NCBI GenBank assembly: GCA_934178555.1
Contig: CAKPQL010000014.1
Coordinates: forward strand, 1-41,841
Source: an uncultured Clostridia bacterium
Lineage (GTDB): Bacteria > Bacillota > Clostridia > TANB77 > CAG-508
Direction: 5' to 3'
DNA length: 41,841 nt
Shown: positions 8,251-16,318 of the stretch, piece after piece
How positions within the stretch are numbered: the first letter of the stretch is position 1
Layout of the letters: the number at the start of each line of letters is the position of its first letter
The notes under the pieces: model-generated
Seen by the model: the letters and a program-made list of their open reading frames with translations, nothing else
The model's database searches: none
Told to the model about the DNA's origin: nothing
Position numbers and translations under genes: made by a program

Positions 8251-8946
8251 ATGTTAAGTATAAGGCAAAGACAAGTTAACTTGCAGTTTTTAAATTATTA
8301 TAAAAGTAATGTAGATGGCATAGAAGGTGCAAAAACCAAACAGGCATATAAAGATTTTCAAAAAGATTTTAATTTGACCGTAGATGGTATTTATGGAATT
8401 AATACGAATAATAAGCTAATAGAAGTAATAAAATCAATTCAGAGCCAAATTGGCGCGAATGTAGACGGATTGGTAGGGAACAACACAATAATAAAATGCA
8501 AAGATTATCAGAAAAATAACGGATTATTTGAAGACGGAATTTGTGGTGTTAATACTAGAGCAAAATTAAATTCTAGTAAAAATACCGAGTTGACATGGGA
8601 TGAAATTAAATATTTCAAAAAGTCAGAATTTAATTGCAAGTGTGGATGTGGATTAAATAATATAGACTTAAAATTAGTCAAGATATTAGATGAAATAAGA
8701 GAGCATTTTGAAAAGCTAATGACTATTACGTGTGGAACACGTTGCCAAAAATATAACGATAGTTTAAGAGGCAGTATAAAAAATAGCAAGCATGTTAGAG
8801 GAAAGGCTGCAGATATATGGATATCAGGCATACCTAAATCAAAATTATTAGCTAAATGTAAAGAATATGTGGCAAATGGTAGAGCGACATATACGTATGC
8901 AAATGAAAGCAATATGAAGTATGCAGTACATATAGATATAAAGTAA
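8251..8946 (+). CDS. Endolysin: two peptidoglycan-binding repeats plus M15-type D-Ala carboxypeptidase/endopeptidase domain
   Basis: Start ATG 8251 follows a perfect GGAGG. Residues about 10-65 and 68-110 are two peptidoglycan-binding type 1 repeats (NVDGIEGAKTKQAYKDFQKD and NVDGLVGNNTIIKCKDYQKN). Residues about 125-231 form a zinc peptidase M15_3 domain: KSEFNCKCGCG, then SKHVRGKAADIW with zinc ligands His181 and Asp188, and His227 in VHIDIK at the C-terminus. The family cleaves peptide cross-links in the cell wall. The 231-residue length and domain order are typical of phage lysins. It follows the holin by three bases and looks intact, unlike the gene upstream of the holin. Confidence 0.9.
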   Translation: MLSIRQRQVNLQFLNYYKSNVDGIEGAKTKQAYKDFQKDFNLTVDGIYGINTNNKLIEVIKSIQSQIGANVDGLVGNNTIIKCKDYQKNNGLFEDGICGVNTRAKLNSSKNTELTWDEIKYFKKSEFNCKCGCGLNNIDLKLVKILDEIREHFEKLMTITCGTRCQKYNDSLRGSIKNSKHVRGKAADIWISGIPKSKLLAKCKEYVANGRATYTYANESNMKYAVHIDIK

Positions 8947-8994
8947 ATAAAAATGGGCAACTGCAAAAGTTGCTTAGAATAATGCAAACATAAC

Positions 8995-9027
8995 AAAAAC
9001 CAACAACCATAAGTGATTGTTGGTTTT
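8995..9027 (-). terminator. Terminator between the endolysin and rpsI (convergent)
   Basis: An 11-bp perfect A/T-rich stem (8996-9006 with 9017-9027) is flanked by a T run when read on the minus strand, right after the rpsI stop. It can also stop plus-strand transcripts from the lysis genes, though the plus-side T run is only four bases. Confidence 0.7.
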
Positions 9028-9042
9028 GAATATAGCTTGTAA

Positions 9043-9459
9043 TTATCTCTTAGAGAATTGTGGTGCTTTTCTTGCTTTTTTAAGACCGTATTTTTTTCTT
9101 TCTTTCATTCTAGCATCTCTTGTTAAGAATCCGCTTGCTTTTAATACTGGTCTGTATTCTCCATTAGCTTCAAGTAATGCTCTTGATATACCATGTCTAA
9201 TTGCACCTGCTTGACCGCTAATTCCACCACCAATTACTTTACAAATAACATCATATTTGTCTGATGTGTTAGAAGCAACTAAAGGTTGTTTAACTATAAC
9301 TTTTAATGTTTCTACACCAAAATATTCATCTAAATCTTTTCCGTTAACAGTAATTTTTCCATTACCATTAACTAATCTAACTCTTGCTATTGATTTTTTT
9401 CTTCTACCTGTTCCAAAGAAAACTATATTTTCAGCTGATTTTTTTGCTGTTCTTGGCAT
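9043..9459 (-). CDS. rpsI: 30S ribosomal protein S9
   Basis: The 138-residue product has the full S9 signature: FFGTGRRKKSIARVRLVNGN near the start, then DEYFG, GGGISGQAGAIRHGISRAL, and the basic C-terminus KKYGLKKARKAPQFSKR that reaches the P-site tRNA. Start ATG 9459 has GGAGAGG nine bases upstream. The N-terminus has about eight more residues (MPRTAKKSAE) than many S9 proteins. It is the second gene of the usual rplM-rpsI pair, 24 bases after rplM, and is followed by a terminator. Confidence 0.98.
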   Translation of the reverse strand: MPRTAKKSAENIVFFGTGRRKKSIARVRLVNGNGKITVNGKDLDEYFGVETLKVIVKQPLVASNTSDKYDVICKVIGGGISGQAGAIRHGISRALLEANGEYRPVLKASGFLTRDARMKERKKYGLKKARKAPQFSKR

Positions 9460-9483
9460 TATAAAACCTCTCCTCTCTTATAA

Positions 9484-9918
9484 TTAAAATTCCCAAATTT
9501 CAGGCTTTTGTGCTTGGTTTTCGTGTTCGCTTCCAGCATAAACTCTTAATTTAGTAATCATTTGTCTTCCTAAAGAGTTATGTGGTAACATACCTTTTAC
9601 AGCAAGCATCATAGCTTTTTCAGGATTATTGTCCATAACTACTCTTGCAGTAGTTTCTTTCATTCCACCAATATATCCAGAATGATGTCTATATACTTTT
9701 TGATCTAATTTTTTTCCTGTTAAAACAACATCTTTACAATTTAATATAATTACATGATCACCAGTATCTATATTAGGTGTAAATGTTGGTTTATGTTTTC
9801 CTCTTAATAATTTTGCAGCTTCAGTAGCAACTCTACCTAATGGTTTATTTGCTGCATCGATTATATACCATTTTCTTTGTATATCACTTTTTTTTGCACT
9901 ATATGTAGTATTGTTCAT
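9484..9918 (-). CDS. rplM: 50S ribosomal protein L13
   Basis: The 144-residue protein matches L13 over its whole length: KWYIIDAANKPLGRVATEAA, GDHVIILNCKDVVLTGKK, YRHHSGYIGGMKE, then AVKGMLPHNSLGRQMITKL and a C-terminal YAGSEHENQAQKP. L13 is an early assembly protein of the 50S subunit. Start ATG 9918 follows GGAGGG. The gene leads the rplM-rpsI operon from a clear promoter about 100 bases upstream, leaving a leader of about 100 nt that might hold autoregulatory structure. Confidence 0.98.
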   Translation of the reverse strand: MNNTTYSAKKSDIQRKWYIIDAANKPLGRVATEAAKLLRGKHKPTFTPNIDTGDHVIILNCKDVVLTGKKLDQKVYRHHSGYIGGMKETTARVVMDNNPEKAMMLAVKGMLPHNSLGRQMITKLRVYAGSEHENQAQKPEIWEF

Positions 9919-10023
9919 GGTAATAAATACCCTCCATTCATAAATAAAATATTAAATATTACAATAACTAAACTACCGGGGAGAAGTTTAAATATTGTAT
10001 ATATTTTCATAAAATACTATAAT

Positions 10024-10052
10024 ATTCTAATACAAATTCACATAAAAGTCAA
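10024..10052 (-). promoter_or_regulatory. Sigma-A promoter of rplM-rpsI
   Basis: On the minus strand TTGACT (10052-10047) and TAGAAT (10029-10024) are separated by exactly 17 bp. The predicted transcript starts near 10017 and has a leader of about 98 nt before rplM. Confidence 0.8.
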
Positions 10053-10135
10053 CGGATAGTAATATATTTTTTTATAAAACTGTAAATTTTCTATGTGTGA
10101 TTAATAAAAGGATAATTTTTGTAACCAATAATGTG

Positions 10136-10164
10136 CACCTCTAATATACTAGTGTATGGAGGTG
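10136..10164 (+). promoter_or_regulatory. Hairpin covering the feoB ribosome site
   Basis: CACCTC (10136-10141) pairs perfectly with GAGGTG (10159-10164), the Shine-Dalgarno of feoB, and the stem extends inward by TA/TG and further A-T pairs. The start TTG is at 10171. As RNA this would hide the ribosome site; as DNA the same symmetry could be a metalloregulator operator. Confidence 0.55.
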
Positions 10165-10170
10165 TTTTAT

Positions 10171-12311
10171 TTGGGACTAACAGGCAACTCTACAGGAAAA
10201 AGAATTTTAAATGAAGATATAGAAAAATTAAAAAATAATTGTAACTATACTATTGCTATAGCAGGAAATCCTAATGTAGGAAAAAGCACAATATTTAACT
10301 CATTAACTCGGAATGAAACAGCATACTGGAAATTGGCCACGGAAAGACTGTTGCCAATGCAAGCGGAGTTTGCAAATATAATAATAAACAATTTTTGTTA
10401 ATTGATATTCCTGGTACATATTCATTAATGTCAAGTTCAGAGGAAGAGGAAATTGCAAGAGATTATATATGCTTTGAAAATCCAGATTGTACAATAGTTG
10501 TAGTTGATGCAACGTGCTTGGAAAGAAACTTGAATTTAGTATATCAAATATTAGAAATTACTACCAAAGTTGTGGTTTGTGTTAATCTTTTAGATGAAGC
10601 GAAAAAAAAGGGAATAAATATAGATTTAAAAGAATTGGAAAGGCATCTGCAAGTGCCAGTAGTAGGTACAATAGCAAGAAAGAAGAAAACATTAAAGAAA
10701 TTAATGGATAAAGTAGAAGAAGTATCTCAAAAAAAGATTGAATATAAAAAAATACAGTATTATGGATGTATAGAAGAGTGTGTTAAAGAGATTGAACCAG
10801 AAGTAAAGAAAATATTAAAGAATAATACTTTTAAAAATACTAGGTGGATTTCACTAAAGTTATTAGATAGAAATGAAAAAATAATAAAATCCATAGAAAA
10901 GCATTTAAAAGTAAAAATCTTAAATAAAACAATAAAGGAAAAGTTAGAAAAGATAGATAAGAAACTTAAAGAGAAAAATATAAGCAATTCAGATATAAAG
11001 GATAATTTGGTATCATCTATATTGTTTAATGCAGAAAACATATGTACAGATGTAATACAGTATGATAATGAAAATTATAATAAAAGAGATAGAAAAATAG
11101 ATAAAATACTTACGTCAAAAAAATTTGGAATACCAATAATGTTATTATTTTTAGTAGGAATTTTGTGGATAACTATAACGGGAGCAAATTACCCATCCCA
11201 GTTATTGTCAAACTTGTTTGCCAATATTGAGGTAGGATTAGTAAATTTATTAGATAAAATAAATTTACCACAATGGTTAATGGGAATACTAATAGATGGA
11301 ATATATAAAACTCTAACTTGGGTAATTGCAGTAATGTTACCGCCAATGGCAATATTTTTTCCATTGTTTACTATATTAGAAGATTTAGGATATTTACCAA
11401 GAATATCATTCAATTTAGATAATTATTTTAAAAAAGCATGCACAACAGGAAAACAGGCATTAACTATGTGCATGGGATTTGGTTGCAATGCGGCAGGAGT
11501 GGTTGGATGTAGAATAATAGATTCTCCCAGAGAAAGAATGATAGCTATGCTTACCAATAGTTTTGTACCATGTAATGGAAGATTTCCTTTTTTAATAGCA
11601 ATATCAAGTATTTTTATAGGTGGAATGTTTATTGCACCTTGGAATGGCATAGTATCAACGTTAGTAGTTGTAGGAATAGTAGTGTTTGGAATATTTACAA
11701 CTTTATTGGTATCAAAAATATTATCTAAAACTATATTAAAAGGAATGCCATCATCATATATATTAGAATTGCCACCTTATAGAAAACCACAAATAGGAAA
11801 AGTTATAGTAAGATCAATATTTGATAGAACTTTGTTTGTGTTAGGTAGAGCGGCTGTAATAGCGATACCAGCAGGTGTAATAATATGGATATGTGCAAAT
11901 GTACAAATAAGTGGTGTAAATGTATTAACACATATTGCTAATTTTTTAGAACCATTTGCTAATTTAATGGGATTAGATGGATATATACTTTCGGCATTCA
12001 TTTTAGCATTGCCAGCTAACGAAATAGTGTTACCAATAATACTTATGTGTTATATGAGTACAGGAGTAATGGTAAATGTAGAGGATCTAAATAGTATAGG
12101 TAATATATTAATACAAAATGGTTGGACTATAATTACAGCAATAAATGTAATGCTATTTAGTTTATTACATTTTCCATGTAGTACTACATTACTAACAATA
12201 AAAAAAGAAACTGGTAGTATAAAATGGATGGCATTAGCTTTTATAATTCCAACAGTATGTGGAATAGCAATGTGTATAATTACAAATGGAATATATAATT
12301 TAATTATTTAA
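10171..12311 (+). CDS. feoB: Ferrous iron transport protein B, interrupted by two +1 frame changes at CGG codons
   Basis: FeoB imports Fe(II): an N-terminal G domain linked to a polytopic membrane core. I start it at TTG 10171, six bases after GGAGGTG, because the product then begins LGLTGNSTGKR as in clostridial FeoB. G1 is GNPNVGKST (residues 32-40), G3 DIPGTYS, and the G4-like NLLDEA motif follows. The membrane part has the conserved gate and core segments (GYLPRISF, CMGFGCNAAGVVGCR, FVPCNGRFP). Reading CGG at 10309-10311 and 10340-10342 as +1 slips restores the G2 block (MKQHTGNWPGKTVANA) and gives one frame of 712 codons plus stop, the normal length. Without them the protein ends after 77 codons at 10401, with the remainder open from 10395. 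No feoA is adjacent. It may be a true two-shift gene, a pseudogene or an assembly error. Confidence 0.88.
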
Positions 12312-12430
12312 AACTTATATTGTTAAAGAGGTAAGATACTCTATGTATTATGATAAAAACTATATATTGATTTTTTATAGTTGTAATAGTAAAATATGTA
12401 ATATGAAGAACATGAAATTGGGAGAAAGAT

Positions 12431-12976
12431 ATGAATATTTTTGAAACGATAGATATTAATATATATAGTGCATTATTTAAGATGATTACACCAATTAATA
12501 CATACATAATGATTGGAATAAGTTTTTTAGGTTCTGCAAAAGCACTAATAGCAATAACAATAATTTTATTATTACTATTAAAAAATAAAAGGAATTCAAA
12601 ATATATAACTATAAATTTAACATTTGTATTTTTAATGAACAGACTTATAAAATATATAGTGAAAAGACCAAGACCACAAGAATTGGCATTAGTAATAGAG
12701 AATGGATATAGTTTTCCAAGTGCACATTCAATGGTAAGTTTTGCTTTTTATGGTTTTATAATTTATTTAATAATGAGAAGTAATGTTGGTAAAAAAAACA
12801 AAATAGTAATTACAGCTTTATTGTCTCTAATTGTAGTATTGATAGGAATTAGTAGAGTATATCTAGGTGTACATTATGCAACAGACGTGCTAGGAGGATT
12901 TTTAATAGGATTGATATACCTAGTGATATTTATAAAGTTTGTATATAAGAAGAATCTATTTGTAAAAAAGAAGTAA
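12431..12976 (+). CDS. PAP2-family membrane phosphatase (undecaprenyl-diphosphatase-like)
   Basis: The 181-residue protein has five or six hydrophobic helices and the three PAP2 acid phosphatase motifs: KYIVKRPRP (about 73-81), PSAHS (about 97-101, replacing the usual PSGH) and SRVYLGVHYATDVLGG (about 141-156), whose His and Asp finish the active site. Members of this size often hydrolyse undecaprenyl pyrophosphate or phosphatidylglycerol phosphate. The substrate is not determined by sequence. GGGAGAAAG precedes the ATG. It sits about 120 bases after feoB with no terminator visible between them. A GC-rich hairpin directly follows. Confidence 0.88.
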   Translation: MNIFETIDINIYSALFKMITPINTYIMIGISFLGSAKALIAITIILLLLLKNKRNSKYITINLTFVFLMNRLIKYIVKRPRPQELALVIENGYSFPSAHSMVSFAFYGFIIYLIMRSNVGKKNKIVITALLSLIVVLIGISRVYLGVHYATDVLGGFLIGLIYLVIFIKFVYKKNLFVKKK

Positions 12977-12996
12977 GGGTCGCAATGATGCGACCC
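12977..12996. other. GC-rich 8-bp hairpin between PAP2 and DUF1294 genes
   Basis: GGGTCGCA and TGCGACCC form a perfect stem around an ATGA loop. No T run follows on the plus strand, so it is not a standard plus-strand terminator; it could protect or process the transcript. The next gene starts 29 bases later. Confidence 0.6.
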
Positions 12997-13025
12997 CAAA
13001 ACATATAATAAATAAGGAGAATTTT

Positions 13026-13319
13026 ATGGAATATAAAACAGTATTAATAATAATAGGATATATATTATGTATAAATTTAATAGGATTTGTTGCAATGTAT
13101 ATTGATAAAAAAAGGGCTAAAAGAAATGAATGGAGAATAAAAGAGGGAACATTAATATCTATAGCACTATTAGGTGGAGGAATTGGTGGAATGATAGGAA
13201 TGTATAAATTTAGACATAAAACTAAAAAGCTAAAATTTACAGTAGGATTTCCAACTGTAGTAATTACACAGATTGTATTAATAATCTATTGCTTAATTGC
13301 CAATCCGTTTCAAATGTAA
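13026..13319 (+). CDS. DUF1294 family membrane protein
   Basis: The 97-residue product has an N-terminal helix (LIIIGYILCINLIGFVAMYI), then the family hallmark of a small basic motif and a second helix with glycine-rich core: DKKRAKRNEWRIKEGTL, then ALLGGGIGGMIGMYKFRHKT, and a final helix. DUF1294 proteins are small inner-membrane proteins of unknown function. AAGGAG sits before the ATG. It may be co-transcribed with the PAP2 gene across the short hairpin-bearing gap. Confidence 0.85.
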   Translation: MEYKTVLIIIGYILCINLIGFVAMYIDKKRAKRNEWRIKEGTLISIALLGGGIGGMIGMYKFRHKTKKLKFTVGFPTVVITQIVLIIYCLIANPFQM

Positions 13320-13731
13320 GAGAGAGTAAACAAAGCAAAATCAACATACGAACAGGCATACAGTACACATAACTAATAAAAATAATAAATAAAAAGTTTT
13401 CATAAAATGGTAACAAAAGTAAATTGTTAATAAATGTAAAACCTATAACCCACAAATAAAAGTTATTAACAAAGTTATCCACAGTTTCCACAATTTTTAC
13501 ACAAAAACATAAATGTAAACGATTTTGGATTACATAATACGTAAAATGTAATAAAACAGAAACTATTTTGTAATATTTTTGAAACAAAGTGGAAATAAAT
13601 TTGAAAAATACTACAAAAATATTACAATAGCATGAATATAAAAAATAATGGACTATCTTTTTGCTTAAATGTATGGTATAATATAAAATGTAAGTATATT
13701 AAAACCATCGAACCTTAAAGGAGGTATTATT
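13320..13731. other. 412-bp AT-rich intergenic region with DnaA-box-like sites and a 14-bp inverted repeat
   Basis: I see no gene. It holds a perfect DnaA box (TTATCCACA, 13475-13483), flanked by two weaker same-orientation matches (13446-13454 and 13484-13492, two mismatches each). A perfect 14-bp inverted repeat has arms at 13568-13581 and 13614-13627 with a 32-nt spacer. Near the end an extended -10 promoter (TGGTATAAT, near 13675) precedes the small Cys-rich gene. Confidence 0.6.
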
Positions 13732-13917
13732 ATGTTGGCAGACGATAGATGTGGTGGATGTGCTAAAGAGAATAGACCGTGTCAGTATAAGGGACGTGCA
13801 AGTTCTCGGAGAAGGTGCTCTCATTACGAAGCAAAATTAAATATTTACAAGAAGAAAGACAACAAGGCAGAGTATGTGGACTGGTTTAACAGGCATATGA
13901 ATAAGCCAAAACGGTAA
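13732..13917 (+). CDS. Small Cys-rich basic protein (61 aa), function unknown
   Basis: A perfect AAAGGAGG lies before the ATG, an extended -10 promoter (TGGTATAAT) lies upstream and a terminator follows, so this is a well-delimited single-gene unit. The product has four Cys (RCGGCAKENRPCQYKGRASS, then RRRCSHYEAK) that could bind a metal, a strongly basic middle, and a C-terminal YVDWFNRHMNKPKR. I do not recognise the family. The gene contains two in-frame CGG codons, one inside UCU CGG A, the same kind of context as the +1 sites elsewhere in this window, yet here the zero frame clearly continues as coding. Confidence 0.65.
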   Translation: MLADDRCGGCAKENRPCQYKGRASSRRRCSHYEAKLNIYKKKDNKAEYVDWFNRHMNKPKR

Positions 13918-13926
13918 ATGATGGTT

Positions 13927-13960
13927 AAGGGACTCGGGGTAATCTCGGGTCTTCTTTTTT
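13927..13960 (+). terminator. Rho-independent terminator after the small Cys-rich gene
   Basis: A 7-bp stem (13930-13936 with 13946-13952, two G-U pairs) is followed by CTT-CTTTTTT. It lies just before the glyS promoter. Confidence 0.7.
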
Positions 13961-14008
13961 GCTATTATTTTGTTCATATATTACAAATGAACTTTATGGT
14001 AAATTTTA

Positions 14009-14036
14009 TTGACTTATAATACTTTTTTGATATAAT
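14009..14036 (+). promoter_or_regulatory. Sigma-A promoter of glyS
   Basis: TTGACT at 14009-14014 and a perfect TATAAT at 14031-14036 have 16-bp spacing. The leader to ATG 14062 is very short, so there is no room for a T-box. Confidence 0.8.
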
Positions 14037-14061
14037 ATATTAGATGTTTGGAGGGATATAA

Positions 14062-15450
14062 ATGGTAGAAAAAACAATGGATAAAATAGTTTCCTTATGT
14101 AAAAATAGAGGATTTGTATATCCTGGTTCTGAAATTTACGGTGGATTAGCAAATTCTTGGGATTACGGACCACTTGGGGCAGAACTTAAAAAAAATATTA
14201 AGGATATGTGGTGGAAAAAATTTATTGTAGAAAATAGATATAATGTTGGAATTGATGCTGCAATTATGATGAATCCGCAAGTTTGGGTAACAACAGGACA
14301 CGTTGGAGGATTTTCAGATCCATTAATAGATTGTAAAGCTTGCAAAACTAGACATAGAGCAGATAAGCTAATTGAAGAGTGGGGATTCAAAAACGGAAAG
14401 GATATTTCAGGTTTGGATGGATGGACTAATGAACAATTAGTTGAATACATAAAAGAGAATAATATTGTTTGTCCAAATTGCGGTAAGCAAGATTTTACAG
14501 AGATAAGAAAGTTTAATTTAATGTTCAAAACATTTATGGGAGTTACTGAAGATGCAAAATCAGAAGTTTATTTAAGACCAGAAACGGCACAAGGTATGTT
14601 TGTTGATTTTAAAAATGTACTTCGTACTACTAGAAGAAAAATGCCTATGGGAATTGGTCAGATGGGACGTTCTTTTAGAAATGAAATTACTCCTGGTAAT
14701 TTTATATTTAGAACGAGAGAATTTGAACAAATGGAACTTGAATTTTTCTGTAAACCTGGAACAGATTTAGAATGGTATGAATATTGGAAAAAATTCTGTA
14801 AAGATTGGCTTATAAATTTAGGAATAAAAGAAGAAAATTTAAGACTTCGTGAACATTCTAAGGAAGAACTTTCTTTCTATAGCAAAGGAACTACAGATAT
14901 AGAATTTTTATTCCCATTTGGTTGGGGAGAATTATGGGGAATTGCAGATAGAACAGATTACGATTTATCAAGGCATATGGAAGCATCTAAAGAAGATTTA
15001 ACATATTTAGATACTGAAACAAACGAAAGATATGTGCCATATTGCGTAGAACCTGCTGTTGGTGTTGATAGAATATTTTTAGCAATGATATGTAATGCTT
15101 ATGATGAGCAAGAAATTGCAGAAGGCGATACAAGAACTGTTCTTCATTTACATCCTACTCTTGCGCCATATAAAGTAGCAATATTACCACTTTCTAAAAA
15201 ATTAAGCGAAAAGGCTGATGAAATATATACAAAATTATCTAAAAAGTTTATGTGTGATTATGATGAAGCAGGAAGTATAGGAAAAAGGTATAGAAGAGAA
15301 GATGAAATTGGTACACCATATTGTGTAACAGTAGATTTTGAAACAGAGAATGATGAAAGTGTAACAATAAGAGATAGAGATACTATGGAACAGGTAAGAG
15401 TGAAGATAGACGAATTAGAAAAATGGATAGCAGAAAAAATAACAGTTTAA
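14062..15450 (+). CDS. glyS: Glycyl-tRNA synthetase, single-chain (alpha2) type
   Basis: The 462-residue class II synthetase charges tRNA-Gly. Visible features: the N-terminal block RGFVYPGSEIYGGLANSWDY, a Cys pair region (CKACKTRHRAD and CPNCGKQDF) likely binding zinc, LRPETAQGMF, motif 2 SFRNEITPGNFIFRTREFEQ, TDIEFLFPFGWGELWGIADR, motif 3 with VGVDRIFLA, and a C-terminal anticodon-binding domain (about 360-462). This is the eukaryote/archaea-like homodimeric form common in Firmicutes, not the two-subunit glyQ/glyS form. GGAGGG precedes the ATG. A strong hairpin follows the stop. Single-gene transcription unit. Confidence 0.97.
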   Translation: MVEKTMDKIVSLCKNRGFVYPGSEIYGGLANSWDYGPLGAELKKNIKDMWWKKFIVENRYNVGIDAAIMMNPQVWVTTGHVGGFSDPLIDCKACKTRHRADKLIEEWGFKNGKDISGLDGWTNEQLVEYIKENNIVCPNCGKQDFTEIRKFNLMFKTFMGVTEDAKSEVYLRPETAQGMFVDFKNVLRTTRRKMPMGIGQMGRSFRNEITPGNFIFRTREFEQMELEFFCKPGTDLEWYEYWKKFCKDWLINLGIKEENLRLREHSKEELSFYSKGTTDIEFLFPFGWGELWGIADRTDYDLSRHMEASKEDLTYLDTETNERYVPYCVEPAVGVDRIFLAMICNAYDEQEIAEGDTRTVLHLHPTLAPYKVAILPLSKKLSEKADEIYTKLSKKFMCDYDEAGSIGKRYRREDEIGTPYCVTVDFETENDESVTIRDRDTMEQVRVKIDELEKWIAEKITV

Positions 15451-15460
15451 AAAAATTTAT

Positions 15461-15492
15461 GGGGCACGTTGTAACGGGCCCCATATTTATAC
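15461..15492. terminator. Bidirectional terminator between glyS and the DUF4364 gene
   Basis: ATGGGGC pairs with GCCCCAT around a short internal stem. A run of A residues on the left and AT-rich sequence on the right let it serve both convergent genes. Confidence 0.65.
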
Positions 15493-15506
15493 ATATTCTT
15501 TAAATT

Positions 15507-16055
15507 TTATTCTTCGTTATAGTTCTTTGTTAATGTGTTTAATAATTCTGGATATATTTGTGTTGCATTTTGTTTCCAATTTTCTGCAATTTTTTTTGCT
15601 TGTTCTCTAGAACCTGCAAAAGTAGTTATTTCGAATAAAGTTCTGTTATTTTCAACAATTTTACATTTTACACTGTAGTCTGTTTCGGAATGAGGAATAA
15701 AGTCAGCAGTAATAGAAAGAGTGTTTTCTATTTCTTCTAAATTATCTTTAAATTCGTTATCTACTCTAAACTTAGTGATACCAGGTATTATATCTTTAAC
15801 TAATTCTAATGTTTCTTTTCCCGTAGGTGTTAGCTCATAAACATTTTCATTAAATTCATTATCATAGTTAATAATATATTTATTTTCAAGCAAATCTAAT
15901 AAAAACTGTTGAAAGTAAAAATAGTTCATATTATCAATGCTTAGAACTAATTGCAAAAGAGCATCATTAGAAATAGGTTTATTTACTTTATCTAAAATAT
16001 ATAAAATTAAAGCTTTATTTTCAGCTAAAGTTTCATTATCAGAAGATAATTTCAC
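15507..16055 (-). CDS. DUF4364 family protein (winged-helix-like)
   Basis: The start is set at GTG 16055, preceded by GGGAGG at the proper distance; the open frame extends 17 codons further without a ribosome site. The 182-residue product has an N-terminal winged-helix-like part (LAENKALILYILDKVNKPIS, then FYFQQFLLDLLENKYIINYD and VYELTPTGKETLELV) and a C-terminal beta domain (about 100-180). This matches the DUF4364 family of Clostridia, thought to be DNA-binding but without a proven target. It is convergent with glyS and divergent from the sortase gene, so the long palindrome-rich spacer upstream could contain its own or the sortase operator. Confidence 0.8.
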   Translation of the reverse strand: MKLSSDNETLAENKALILYILDKVNKPISNDALLQLVLSIDNMNYFYFQQFLLDLLENKYIINYDNEFNENVYELTPTGKETLELVKDIIPGITKFRVDNEFKDNLEEIENTLSITADFIPHSETDYSVKCKIVENNRTLFEITTFAGSREQAKKIAENWKQNATQIYPELLNTLTKNYNEE

Positions 16056-16237
16056 TTGGAATGCCTCCCTTAATATTAATATGTTAATAAAAATTATAAC
16101 ATACAATAAATAAAAATGAAATACAAATATGCGAATATAAAACTAAAAGTATGTAATTAAGCTATGAATTGTCTTATTTTGCGGGATTTTGTCGATGAAA
16201 AAATCTTTACATATGTCGTAAAATGTTGTAAAATTAA

Positions 16238-16253
16238 TTTGAATTAATTCAAA
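16238..16253. promoter_or_regulatory. 16-bp perfect palindrome in the DUF4364/sortase spacer
   Basis: TTTGAATTAATTCAAA is a perfect palindrome. Its position between divergent genes suits a dimeric regulator operator; no regulator is assigned. Confidence 0.5.
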
Positions 16254-16286
16254 TACAATTTTAAATTTCTAAAAAATTTATTCTAA

Positions 16287-16300
16287 AAATCTTAAGATTT
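16287..16300. promoter_or_regulatory. 14-bp perfect palindrome in the DUF4364/sortase spacer
   Basis: AAATCTTAAGATTT reads the same on both strands. It lies 33 bases downstream of the first palindrome. Confidence 0.45.
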
Positions 16301-16318
16301 CCAAAAAATGTTATTAAA

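Noticed and set aside
12977..12996. Plus-strand terminator after PAP2
   Set aside because: The stem is good but is followed by CAAAAC, not T residues.
13795..13800. CGG as a fully unassigned codon
   Set aside because: The small ORF at 13732 reads through UCU CGG A in the zero frame and keeps a plausible protein, so CGG is probably still decoded as Arg at least sometimes.
13918..14061. T-box leader for glyS
   Set aside because: The promoter lies only about 25 bases before the start codon, leaving no room.
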